Assembly: GCF_029227915.1 (NCBI RefSeq)
Contig: NC_079876.1
Span: 16,990,001 to 17,054,000, forward strand
From: Hydractinia symbiolongicarpus
Taxonomy: Eukaryota; Cnidaria; Hydrozoa; Anthoathecata; Hydractiniidae
Reading direction: 5' to 3'
DNA: 64,000 bases
The translations under genes and the position numbers were made by a program. Positions within the stretch are counted from its first letter, which is position 1. Every line of letters starts with the position of its first letter. Below, in pieces: positions 1 through 11,050 of this stretch. The notes under the pieces are model-generated. The model had not been told where the DNA came from. It made no database searches and saw only the letters and a list, made by a program, of their open reading frames with translations.

Positions 1-104
1 GTCTATGTACTTTTGTGTTTTTTGTTGTAGACAGGTTGATGAAAAAGAAAATTATACATGATTAAAACAAAAAAAACAAAACAAAAAAAAACTTAAAACT
101 TTGA

Positions 105-480
105 GCTCAAATAACTTGGAAACGAGGTGGTAACGTCAATGATTTTCATCGTTTGGGTAACTAGGGACCACTTAGGACCAATTTGGGTAAGTTTCCCAAA
201 CCTGGGTCCCCAAATCCGTTTTGGAATGAATGGGTTGATGACGTCATCAAAAACCCTTTACACCCTAATATCTCTGCAAGCGTTTGTCAAAAGTATATGA
301 TCCTATACATTTTCAGGATCAGCGTTTCAAGATCTATACGATGAAGGCAACAGGTATACATTTTTCTAAAAAATATGTTTTTTCGGTTTTGACGGCCGAT
401 TGCTGACTTCAGCGAAATAATAAACCCCAAAATCTGATTAAGCGCCCACCAAAACCACATGATCATATACATAATTTTTG
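105..480 (-). repeat. Dispersed TGACGTCA-bearing repeat, partial copy
   Basis: The reverse complement of this stretch matches 40.0-40.35 kb and 40.95-41.2 kb (landmarks: AACTTGGAAACGAGGTGG, GACCACTTAGGACCAATTTG, GATGACGTCATCAAAAACCC). The equivalent in the second tandem unit is about 3167-3542. No protein is encoded; the open frames through it are uninterrupted by chance. Confidence 0.85.
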
Positions 481-1208
481 ATCAGCAGTTTAAGCTCTAC
501 AAAATGGAGGCAACGTGAAACCAACTTTTTTTGTGTGTGTGGATGGGTTGCTAAGGTCATCAAAATTCAAACAACGCTTCGGCCTTCCGTTCCAACATTC
601 ACTGTTAGTATTTGACTATTCTTTAGATAGCTAACTTTTAGTGCCGCACACATGTGGCCCAATAACTAGCCAGGAGGCTGAAGGGAAATGGTCTTTAGCT
701 AGCAAACGTTACTTTTCTACTAGTGAGCTAGCTAAAAGTTACTGCATGCTATGCAAATATTTATTTATGCTGTAGGGAATTGTTTTTTAGTAAGCCAGGT
801 GGAATTCACAGCTTCGTCTGGAAAGTATATATATAGCTATAGCTAACTAAATACTGTCACACTGCTAAACACTTATTTTCCCATAAAAATATAAATTGGT
901 GTTTCCTACTAACGCTCAACGATAGGCTATTCTATTTTATATCTCGTGGAATAAGACGCGGTAAAAAAACGTGTATTTATAAATGTTGTTAATTAACTAT
1001 ATTTCATCCAACTTTAGGAGCATATGCTTTTACAAGTTTCAAGTACTTCGAGTCCTACTTATGTTGGAAATTCTGAAGCAATCTCGCAAAAGTTTATTCC
1101 TGAGAATAAATTTATAATCATTTCATTTGCATTAAAAGTTCTTTATGTAAGAACTAAAAATTGCGGCAGCAAAAAATTTGTTTGAAAATAAAAATAGTAG
1201 AAAATGTT

Positions 1209-1284
1209 AAAATTTTCATCGAGGTAATCCAAAAAAGGAAAAGTGGGGTGTTTTCCTTTTTTGGATTACCTCGATGAAAATTTT
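1209..1284. repeat. Perfect 34-bp inverted repeat with 8-base loop
   Basis: The arms 1209-1242 and 1251-1284 are exact reverse complements around GTGGGGTG. The right arm ends only about 20 bases before the next dispersed-repeat copy. The same hairpin is at 4271-4346 in the second tandem unit. It resembles a foldback MITE end or a hairpin resolved at a repeat junction. Confidence 0.95.
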
Positions 1285-1301
1285 ACCAAAAGGAAAGATG
1301 C

Positions 1302-1730
1302 CAAATAACTTGGAAACAAGGTCGTAACGTCAATGATTTTTCACTGCGTGGGTAACTAGGGACCACCTAGGACCAATTTGGGTAATTTTCCCCAACCTAG
1401 GTCCCCAAATGCGTTTCGGAATAGGCGGGTTGATGATGTCATCAAAAAACCCTAATATATCTGCAACCATTTGTCAAAGACGCATGGTCCTATACATTTT
1501 CTTGATCAGCGTTTCAAGATCTATACGATGAAGGCAACAGGTATACAAATTCCTAAAAAAATTTTTTAAGGTTTTGACGGGTTTTTGCTGACGTCAGCAA
1601 AATTTTTAATCCCTGATAACTCTCTTTTTATTGACCTTTTGCCTAAGTGGATTTCTCCACGGGCTTTTATAGACTAGTATCCTATATTAAATTAATGAAG
1701 CCATTACAGTGCACTTAAAACTTTAGTTGA
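1302..1730 (-). repeat. Dispersed TGACGTCA-bearing repeat, second partial copy
   Basis: Same family as 105-480, in the same orientation. It reaches the family's other end at about 1640-1679 (TGGATTTCTCCACGGGC, the reverse complement of the start seen at 39846 and 40711). Bases 1680-1727 then match the reverse complement of about 40368-40406, so two partial copies abut. The equivalent in the second tandem unit is about 4364-4790. Confidence 0.82.
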
Positions 1731-1755
1731 CAGTAAAGCTTTTTTTTTTAAGTAG

Positions 1756-2958
1756 TTTCCATTTTCTGTTGGTAGTGAAGCTTTCAAACGTAAATATGTG
1801 GAAGAGAGAGTGAAAAACCGGATTTTAGAAGTGGAAACGTTGTCTAAAATTGGAGAAGCTTATCCGCATGCTGCTTACGCTGTCTTCGTACATGGATATT
1901 GAATGGATATGTTTGCAACGACTGGTAGAGATTATTACTCTCTCTTCCAGTTAAATATGGAGGATTAGCAATATTTGATCCGTCCAAACGTTGCGTCACT
2001 GAGTACAGCAATTCTAGGCCCCTGACAAGTAAAATGGTTGAGAAAGTGAAATGTCAAGACGATAATAATGACGAATTAATAGAGGACGTATTGAAGAAGC
2101 GAAAAAATGAAATTAAAACATAAAGAGGAAGACTTGTGAAATGACGTTAACATCAATAAAAAGTCTTTGACCAACTAAACTAAACTAAAGCTCGAGGCTT
2201 CTTTGGAAACTGGTGCTTCGAGTTGGTTGAATGCCTTGCCAATTAGAGAACATGGATTCGTTTTGGATAAACAATCATTTTGGGACAGTTTATTCATATG
2301 ATACTGCATCCTGCTAAAGCGATTACCATCCAGATGTGTTTGTGGTGTTTCTTTTACAATTAAACACGAGCTATTCTGTCCAAAAGGTTGTCTCATAACA
2401 TTACGACACAACAAAATCCGAGACTTCACTGCCGAACTACTTCAGGAATGTTTCAAGGACGTGAGAATAGAGCCCGTATTACAGGAAATCGCTGGTGAAC
2501 AGTTTTCTTCATCAACCATAACTACTGACGAGACACGAGTAGACGTAGCTGCTAGAGGATTTTAGATCAGAGAGCAAATGGCTTTTTTTGATGTGAAAGT
2601 TTTTAACCCAACGGCCAAAATGCACCTGAACCGTGATCTGAAAGCATGCTACAAAACCAATGAGTCAACTAAAATAAGAACGTATAATGCGAGACTCAAT
2701 ACTGTTTATCAAGGATAATTCACTCCCCTAATCTTCACGTATTTTGGAAGGGTGTCTCGAGAATGTGCTACGGTTTACAACAAACTGTCTTGTTCGATTG
2801 CTGAAAAGCGAAATGAATCACTGAGTATCACGAAAAATTGGCTGAGAACTGAATAAAGTTTCAATGTGCTGAGATGAAAGCTACTTTGTATTCGTAGATC
2901 GAGAGGAGTAAAGTCTGAAGCATCGCTAGTTCGCGACACAGACGTAAACATTGTGTCG
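1756..2958 (+). pseudogene. Retroelement RT C-terminus with zinc finger and nuclease-like tail (decayed)
   Basis: Conceptual translation, with several frameshifts and stops, gives a segment containing SKIGEAYPHAAYAVFVHG (about 1840-1900) and LPVKYGGLAIFDPSKR (about 1944-1992). Then come SSWLNALPIREHGF and FWDSLF (about 2220-2297), a Cys/His cluster CVCG...H.L.C..G....RHN..RD (about 2336-2430), and TRVDVAARGF followed by MAFFDVKVFNP (about 2528-2615). This order resembles retroelement proteins of cnidarians in which the RT is followed by a CCHC-type finger and a restriction-like endonuclease; the family assignment is from memory and inference. Stops at several places mean it cannot encode a protein. 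Confidence 0.7.
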
Positions 2959-4270
2959 TTTGAAAGCAGATTGGTTTGTGAATAAGTTGAACTGTTAAAT
3001 CATTACCAAGTTGCGTCAATGTTTACTTTTATATGTTTCTTTGTTATCTTTCCACATATAACGTCTATGTACTTTTGTGTTTTTTGTTGTAGACAGGTTG
3101 ATGAAAAAGAAAATTATACATGATTAAAACAAAAAAAACAAAACAAAAAAAAACTTAAAACTTTGAGCTCAAATAACTTGGAAACGAGGTGGTAACGTCA
3201 ATGATTTTCATCGTTTGGGTAACTAGGGACCACTTAGGACCAATTTGGGTAAGTTTCCCAAACCTGGGTCCCCAAATCCGTTTTGGAATGAATGGGTTGA
3301 TGACGTCATCAAAAACCCTTTACACCCTAATATCTCTGCAAGCGTTTGTCAAAAGTATATGATCCTATACATTTTCAGGATCAGCGTTTCAAGATCTATA
3401 CGATGAAGGCAACAGGTATACATATTTCTAAAAAATATGTTTTTTCGGTTTTGACGGCCGATTGCTGACTTCAGCGAAATAATAAACCCCAAAATCTGAT
3501 TAAGCGCCCACCAAAACCACATGATCATATACATAATTTTTGATCAGCAGTTTAAGCTCTACAAAATGGAGGCAACGTGAAACCAACTTTTTTTGTGTGT
3601 GTGGATGGGTTGCTAAGGTCATCAAAATTCAAACAACGCTTCGGCCTTCCGTTCCAACATTCACTGTTAGTATTTGACTATTCTTTAGATAGCTAACTTT
3701 TAGTGCCGCACACATGTGGCCCAATAACTAGCCAGGAGGCTGAAGGGAAATGGTCTTTAGCTAGCAAACGTTACTTTTCTACTAGTGAGCTAGCTAAAAG
3801 TTACTGCATGCTATGCAAATATTTATTTATGCTGTAGGGAATTGTTTTTTAGTAAGCCAGGTGGAATTCACAGCTTCGTCTGGAAAGTATATATATAGCT
3901 ATAGCTAACTAAATACTGTCACACTGCTAAACACTTATTTTCCCATAAAAATATAAATTGGTGTTTCCTACTAACGCTCAACGATAGGCTATTCTATTTT
4001 ATATCTCGTGGAATAAGACGCGGTAAAAAAACGTGTATTTATAAATGTTGTTAATTAACTATATTTCATCCAACTTTAGGAGCATATGCTTTTACAAGTT
4101 TCAAGTACTTCGAGTCCTACTTATGTTGGAAATTCTGAAGCAATCTCGCAAAAGTTTATTCCTGAGAATAAATTTATAATCATTTCATTTGCATTAAAAG
4201 TTCTTTATGTAAGAACTAAAAATTGCGGCAGCAAAAAATTTGTTTGAAAATAAAAATAGTAGAAAATGTT

Positions 4271-4346
4271 AAAATTTTCATCGAGGTAATCCAAAAAAGG
4301 AAAAGTGGGGTGTTTTCCTTTTTTGGATTACCTCGATGAAAATTTT
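4271..4346. repeat. Perfect 34-bp inverted repeat, second copy
   Basis: Arms 4271-4304 and 4313-4346 with an 8-base loop are identical to 1209-1284. It was duplicated with the 3.06-kb unit. Confidence 0.95.
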
Positions 4347-4817
4347 ACCAAAAGGAAAGATGCCAAATAACTTGGAAACAAGGTCGTAACGTCAATGATT
4401 TTTCACTGCGTGGGTAACTAGGGACCACCTAGGACCAATTTGGGTAATTTTCCCCAACCTAGGTCCCCAAATGCGTTTCGGAATAGGCGGGTTGATGATG
4501 TCATCAAAAAACCCTAATATATCTGCAACCATTTGTCAAAGACGCATGGTCCTATACATTTTCTTGATCAGCGTTTCAAGATCTATACGATGAAGGCAAC
4601 AGGTATACAAATTCCTAAAAAATTTTTTTAAGGTTTTGACGGGTTTTTGCTGACGTCAGCAAAATTTTTAATCCCTGATAACTCTCTTTTTATTGACCTT
4701 TTGCCTAAGTGGATTTCTCCACGGGCTTTTATAGACTAGTATCCTATATTAAATTAATGAAGCCATTACAGTGCACTTAAAACTTTAGTTGACAGTAAAG
4801 CTTTTTTTTTAAGTAGT

Positions 4818-5627
4818 TTCCATTTTCTGTTGGTAGTGAAGCTTTCAAACGTAAATATGTGGAAGAGAGAGTGAAAAACCGGATTTTAGAAGTGGAAACG
4901 TTGTCTAAAATTGGAGAAGCTTATCCGCATGCTGCTTACGCTGTCTTCGTACATGGATATTGAATGGATATGTTTGCAACGACTGGTAGAGATTATTACT
5001 CTCTCTTCCAGTTAAATATGGAGGATTAGCAATATTTGATCCGTCCAAACGTTGCGTCACTGAGTACAGCAATTCTAGGCCCCTGACAAGTAAAATGGTT
5101 GAGAAAGTGAAATGTCAAGACGATAATAATGACGAATTAATAGAGGACGTATTGAAGAAGCGAAAAAATGAAATTAAAACATAAAGAGGAAGACTTGTGA
5201 AATGACGTTAACATCAATAAAAAGTCTTTGACCAACTAAAATAAACTAAAAGTAAGAGCGCTCGAGGCTTCTTTGGAAACTGGTGCTTCGAGTTGGTTGA
5301 ATGCCTTGCCAATTAGAGAACATGGATTCGTTTTGGATAAACAATCATTTTGGGACAGTTTATTCATATGATACTGCATCCTGCTAAAGCGATTACCATC
5401 CAGATGTGTTTGTGGTGTTTCTTTTACAATTAAACACGCGCTATTCTGTCTAAAAGGTTGTCTCATAACATTACGACACAACAAAATCCGAGACTTCACT
5501 GCCGAACTACTTCAGGAATGTTTTAAGGACGTGAGAATAGAGCCCGTATTACAGGAAATCGCTGGTGAACAGTTTTCTTCATCAACCATAACTACTGACG
5601 AGACACGAGTAGACGTAGCTGCTAGAG
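4818..5627 (+). pseudogene. Second, truncated copy of the RT/zinc-finger remnant
   Basis: This duplicates 1756-2558 with a handful of changes. It has the same stops and ends inside the DETRVDVAAR segment, where the foldback element begins. Open frames on the opposite strand across this stretch and across 2175-2429 are antisense shadows of this degraded gene. Confidence 0.7.
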
Positions 5628-6722
5628 AACACTTCTCTTCTGTATAAAAAACTTCTCTACTTTGATACCCAAAGTTCTCTTCCGTTCGAAACACTTCTCT
5701 TCCAAGTGCGAAAAAATTCTCTTCCATAAGCTTGAAAATTTCCCAGACTGAATCTGGTCCCTAATATATGAATTTATCCAGATCTTGTTTATGAATAAAT
5801 GGCACACCCCGGGCCCTGCGCGTTTAAAATAAGATTTTTCGCAGGAAAAACTTTGCGAAATTTCAAGCTATATTCTTATACGGAAGCCTAATACGAGATT
5901 GTTTTTTTATCTACTTTCCACTAACTTTGAACTTTTATAATTGCGATTCGGCGAAATTAGAACGTTTTGCGGCTTACAATTGACCTCACTTTGTCCGGAA
6001 ATAAACATTGATTGTGATTTACAAAAACCAAGATATTTTTTTTGTAGCAATAAACATTGTGATGTTTGTTCGGAAAAGAACTCGTGGTTTTCAAAAAACA
6101 AGATATATATATTTCTAAAATCCAAGCATTTTACATTGTTACAGGTGTTGTATTACATATATCTTTCTACTGTACAAATCAAGGCGATATAATAATCAAC
6201 AAATTCATGAGCTGTATCTGTATCTGATCTGGTACAGATAGTTCGCTAAACTCTTCTAGCTCATTAAGATCTAAAGTTTTTTTAAAAAACTCCCAACCGT
6301 ATATTTCTGGAACAAAGTACAATGAATCAGTCCTTCCGCGGGGAGCAGTAGCACCTTTGCTTGGTGCTAACAGATGTTGATGTTCTATCACTACTGCTAG
6401 CATGACTTGTGTTAGTTACACAAGACAACGAAGACCTTGTGGCTGATGGTTTCATGCTTGTTTGACGACGGTTGAAAAAAATATGTCACATGGCGAGGGG
6501 ACTGGTCCCATGTAATAAACCTCACAAAAGGTTAAAACTACGGACCAATGATGTAAAATTGCGGACCAGATTTTAGAATGCAAGTTGTAAAGAGCCACAT
6601 GCAGAGAAGTGTTAAGTGCAGAAGGGAAGTGTCAAAGTACTGAAGAGAAGTGTCAAAATACAGAAGAGAAATGTTTCGTTATATAGAAGAGAAGTGTTTT
6701 TGATTTGGAAGAGAAGTGAGCC
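5628..6722. mobile_element. Foldback element with inverted arrays of a 21-bp-spaced motif
   Basis: The left end carries five copies of (AC)TTCTCTTC-like sequence at about 5633, 5653, 5675, 5694 and 5717. The right end carries six copies of the reverse complement (GAAGAGAAG-like) at about 6604, 6624, 6645, 6666, 6689 and 6711. Spacing is 20-23 bp, two helical turns, on both sides. The interior (5740-6600) is AT-rich apart from a GC-rich patch near 5810-5825, and codes for nothing I can identify. No clear target-site duplication is visible. This looks like a non-autonomous DNA transposon with arrayed transposase sites; the class is unknown. Confidence 0.7.
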
Positions 6723-7017
6723 ATAGGAACCATCGTATAGTTAGGAGATAAATTTCGCCTAATTTGGCCTTCATAGCCTATTTAGGCTATTCAGTTGTCA
6801 CGTGACGTACATATAAACATCGTTTAAAAATTCTATGAAGTTTGCCGGTCTTCCTAATCAGTGTTTTTTCTATTAACTATGGTCTAATCAATAATATATA
6901 CAGCGAGACTTAGTTATTATAGTTTATTTTTTTGTTTTATTTTTTCATTTTAACATTATGTTTTTGCAGAAAACTTTGTAGCTAAGTATCGTCTATAAAT
7001 AATAGAAACAACATTAT

Positions 7018-7800
7018 TATTTAGATCTACTGGAAACGGCAATTGTTTATATAATTCCAGAGCCTTTGCTATCTACTTCGAGCTGTCGATTTGATTGAGC
7101 TGCGTTTACATTCAAACTTTTATGCTTCACATAATGTTGATAAAAAAATTATGGAGAACTTTCCTCGTATTGAAAGAGGACTTTTTGAATCAATATTTCC
7201 TCATGAAGTTGCTGATGAATTTACAGGAAATAAAAGCTTAGATAGAATATCATGTGTTACCAAGGAAGCCATTTTTAATCCTAAGAATACAAGATTCTGC
7301 TCTTTAATGGATATGCTTGCTCTTGCAATAGTTATTGGAAAAAATATTGAAACCGTATACCCTCATGATATAGATGATATCCATGGAAGTTATGATAATG
7401 GGTTGATTACCCCAAGAACAAGTACAGAATATACGAGCGAATGAATCACCATTAGTAGTCAAGAATGGGTGAGGTTAGAAAAACGCCATTTGGGTTATTT
7501 GAGCCAAACCGCTTTGTATATATCTCCTGCCACATTGGAAAAAGACAAAACGTCAGCAACAATGAATTTAATTGACAAAGGTTTAAAGTAATCACCCTGT
7601 AGGCAACTTTTTTTAGGAGTGCCTATTTTATTGTACAAAATGAAAGATATACATAAGAAAACATTATCCTGAAGATTTTATTGAAAACTGACAACCAGAA
7701 CATGTTCAAATGTTTCATAGAAATAAACCCCAATTTCTCTTCGCCTACAGAACCGCCATTGCATTTCATTGCACGAATCATGCGATAATAAACGTACGGC
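7018..7800 (+). pseudogene. OTU/vertnin-like transposon gene fragment
   Basis: Reading from about 7024 gives STGNGNCLYNS, the form of an OTU-type catalytic-Cys loop (GxGxCLxNS). After a frameshift near 7090 a 117-codon open frame (7091-7441) follows, with IELRLHSNFYASH near its start and FCSLMDMLALAIVIGK...VYP near its end. That pattern is known from vertnin-like/OTU-like proteins spread by transposons in invertebrates. Further plausible codons (KTPFGLFEPNRFVYISPATL) continue in other frames to about 7800. Several frameshifts and no convincing start make it a fragment. The family call is inference from motifs. Confidence 0.55.
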
Positions 7801-7809
7801 AAAATCTAT

Positions 7810-8985
7810 AACATGGTTGCTGGATTCATGACATTACAGAAAAAATAATGCATGTGGGAGTGTCTCCGTAGCTGTGTTTCCATCGTAATGATTTTATTAA
7901 TGTATCCAAAAAATTCCGAACATAATAAATCAGATAAATCAATCGAAGTTTCTGTGTTATTCTTTATTATTTAAACGTTCTAACTTACTGAAATCAGACT
8001 TCTTTGCAACACTGACCACCTCTTGTTTCTGTTTCCGAAGACAGCTTCGCCTCGCTAGCTGTCTCACCTTTTGATTATTTTCCTTTGTTCAAACAGTTAG
8101 TCGTTTCTTTATGGAGACATTATCAGATCTAGACTACTAGAATAACTAAATTTTCAGAATTTCCCCTTTGATGCTCTAAATTTAATTATCTCCATAGTGC
8201 TTCAACTATCTTCAACTATCACAATAAGAATTCTCCCCCGTTGGGTATTTTGGCTTATAATATGCAGTAATCCCGGTCATGATAATAAAAAAAGAGAGAG
8301 CGTTATAAGCATTAATTATCATAATTAATAACTACGAGGCAATGCTGTGATTTCTTCTTTCTGTTTTGTTTTGTCTGGTCTCCAAAAACAATGACGAATA
8401 GAATAGAAGAAAATTAAATCTGAGTGGAGAAAGTGATACGGATGTTTTTACGCGCGGCCACTTTTTTAAACAGAATTAAAATTTCTTTCTACTTTTTGCA
8501 AAGACAAAACAAGCCAAAAAGAACAGCATTGTGATTCGGAGCCTACCATATTGTGATTTTATCAAACTCCATCTCAGAGCTCATTTAAAGTTAAGGCCGT
8601 TTGTTTACCTACGGTTTCACACGAACATTTTGTGACGGCCCGCTTATTAGACAAGAATAAGAGATCAACAAAATCGTTAAATATGGCGGCTGAAAAAAAC
8701 AACAATGAAATTAAGATATTGAAGTACCATTATTTCGATTTCTTATACCTTTTACATCCTCAAATTTTCAGGAAAGCCATAACTCCGTCTGAACTTTGAA
8801 ATAAATAAATAAAATGTATATGTTAATTTTTTTTCGATAAGGGTGATTACGCGCCTAAGAGGTAGCTAAGAAGTAATTTATTGCTTGTGTTTTTAAAAGA
8901 AAAAGTTCTGAACATTGGAAGTAAACATTCAGCTTTATTTCTTAGAAATAATTAATAATGCATTAGCTGCCATATTTTTATGTTG
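7810..8985. other. No gene recognised
   Basis: AT-rich sequence with no long open frame, no recognisable repeat end and no RNA gene that I can see. The 8820-8990 part precedes an hAT remnant and may be its degraded upstream portion. Confidence 0.5.
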
Positions 8986-8987
8986 TA

Positions 8988-9388
8988 CCCAAATATCTTC
9001 AAGATTTTACATATTCTTGCTGTAGTGCCAGTAACGACAGGTTCTTGGGTGAGAGATCTATATCATCGTTACGACGAGTAAAGACATATTTAAGAAGCTC
9101 GATGGCCCAGGTATGTTTCTACAATATAACATTGCGTAGTAAGGAGAATGCAACATTTTTAATCTTGTCGTGTATCTTAATTTATTGAGTTATCTGTTTT
9201 GATTGTGAAACACCACATTAAGTTCATTTAATTATAATTTTAAAACTTTTGTTCAGGATCGATTTAATGGCTTGGTGTTGCTAAATATCCACAACAAGAT
9301 GAAAATAAATTTAGATGACGTAATCGATATGCTGGCAATAAAATATCTAAAAAGACTTAAAATGTTAGATATCCTGAACGATGATTAA
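8988..9388 (+). pseudogene. hAT transposase C-terminus, two exon remnants
   Basis: The first part reads YPNIFKILHILAVVPVTT and, after a frameshift, SSLRRVKTYLRSSMAQ, ending at 9110 before a GTATGT donor. A CAG acceptor ends at 9256, and the second part (9257-9388) continues in phase with DRFNGLVLLNIHNKM and stops at 9386-9388. The order (PVTT...LRR.KTYLRS.M.Q.R.NGL.LL.IH) is the signature of the hAT C-terminal dimerisation region. The frameshift and the lack of the catalytic core upstream show a dead fragment. Confidence 0.72.
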
Positions 9389-9389
9389 A

Positions 9390-10970
9390 AGTGTAGCAGT
9401 CTTGATAAAAATATAAATCTTGTATATTATTATCTGTTGTTTAAATGTCGCCGTACATAAATTCCCTAAAAGTAATAACGCATGACATCAAATTTTTTAA
9501 AAAAATGAATTAAATTACTCAAGTTGTACAAAAAACATTTCAAAATATAATCTTTGTCAGCTAAAAAATTAAAAAACCCACCTTACACCTACTTAGCAAA
9601 GATGAGTCTGAGAGATTATTTAAAGCTATTTCAGCCGTTTAAGGGCGTTAAAGGCCGTTGGCTTCCAGGGCGCCGCACTGAATTCGTTTGGGGCTCACAA
9701 CGCCCCTAAACCCCCAGTTGTCAGGCGGTGAAGCCTATTCGAAGTTTTTTTACACAAGTCAAAAAAAGCTCTGCACGCTAGCCATGTCGCAAATAATGGA
9801 CTAAGAATTTTCTAGTCAACGGCAGTCTACTATCACCCCACCAGGGGACATATTATGAAAAAAGAAGTCCATATTCGACGGCACTACCAGCGTTCAACAA
9901 AACTTACTGTGCCATGTTGATACTGCATTTCTAAATGATGTCATTAAAATTTAACATTATTGTTATACATTGAAAGGTATTGTGAATTTGATTCTTTTGA
10001 GGTTGAGATTTTGATTTTTGTTTGACCTATTATGTTTCCAAAATGCAGACTTTGTTTGTTATGAACTTATTATAGACAATTTAATTTGCTTTTATGTCTA
10101 ATATTAATAGTTAAATAGTTTTGTAAAAAAAGAACTTATGATATAATGACTATCCGAATATGTTTTTTAACAATTACGGTGTCTTTATGTCAATTTTCCT
10201 ATTAAAACTCTAAAGTTTTTCGACCTAAGCTAGATTGCTTCTTTCTTAAAAAATAATTTCTTGTAGCTCAACCTTCTGAGTGGCCTGGTGATTAAACAAT
10301 TATATTAAGTATGTGAAAGGATGGAGAGTGACATTAATGACGGAGATCTTACTTGAGCTGTTTCGTACCCTTTTGATCGGTCCTTATTTTTGGCAAGATT
10401 TAAAACCTAATGTTCCTACATAATTGGTTCTCACATATAATATAATGTGTCTTGTACAACTACTGTTTTTTTGTGACAACCAGAAAATTATAGCTAAACA
10501 GCTTTGCCTTGATTAACACACCGTTATGTTTCGCAACCTAATGAAAAAAAATATAGTTGCTATCAGTTGTTGGATTTTTCCCAAATCTTATTAACAGTCT
10601 GTAGAAAAGAGGAAATGCAGTTAAAGTTAAGGTTACGTCGGCACTTTTGCAATGACGTCATTAGCAAATTATTATTCGACCAGAATAATCATGTCTACAT
10701 TTTAGGTATCGCTTTTTTTCTTAAATTAATTTCGGGTCTGGTTCGTTCATTTATATTTGGTTCTAAGAAAAGTTCTTAAGATTTTGTTCACGCAAAAAGG
10801 TATTTAAAAGTTTATATCTTTGAAATTTTTGAATAAAGTAACTGGAAAGAAGTTTACTCAAGTTTTGAAAGTAAATCGAAACACCGAAATCATAACATTT
10901 GCAAAACATATATTATTAAGAGACAAACAAAAAGGTCTCTGTCTCTCCTATATATCTTAATGCACCAGTC
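9390..10970. other. No gene recognised; one GC-richer patch
   Basis: Mostly AT-rich. A GC-richer island at about 9640-9850 (GGGCGCCGCACTG, AACGCCCCTAAACCCCC) stands out but has stops in all frames and no motif that I recognise. A short open frame at 10567-10779 lacks any supporting feature. Confidence 0.4.
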
Positions 10971-11050
10971 AGGGTTTAACAAGACAAAAAAGTGTTAAAC
11001 AAGACAAAACAGGATTAAACAAGAGATAACAGGGTTAAACAAGACAAAAG
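10971..11050. repeat. 20-bp tandem repeat, four copies
   Basis: Four consecutive units of about 20 bp with consensus AGGGTTAAACAAGACAAAAC occupy exactly 80 bases, each with one to four differences. Confidence 0.88.

Larger units (their letters stand above)
1..3062. repeat. Tandem 3.06-kb unit, copy 1
   Basis: Bases 1-3062 recur head-to-tail from 3063 with only scattered substitutions and small indels (for example at about 363/3425, a one-base difference in a T-run near 1740/4801, and an 8-9 base insertion near 5250). The window's first base coincides with the unit start at 3063, so further copies may lie upstream. The unit holds two partial copies of a dispersed repeat, a perfect 34-bp hairpin and a decayed retroelement gene. 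The near identity points to recent duplication or to an assembly artefact; sequence alone cannot decide. Confidence 0.95.
3063..5627. repeat. Tandem 3.06-kb unit, copy 2 (truncated)
   Basis: This is the second copy of the unit beginning at base 1. It matches copy 1 to the point equivalent to about 2558, where the sequence switches to the foldback element at 5628. The last 500 bases or so of the unit do not reappear after 6722, so the foldback element did not simply insert, or a deletion followed. Confidence 0.93.
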
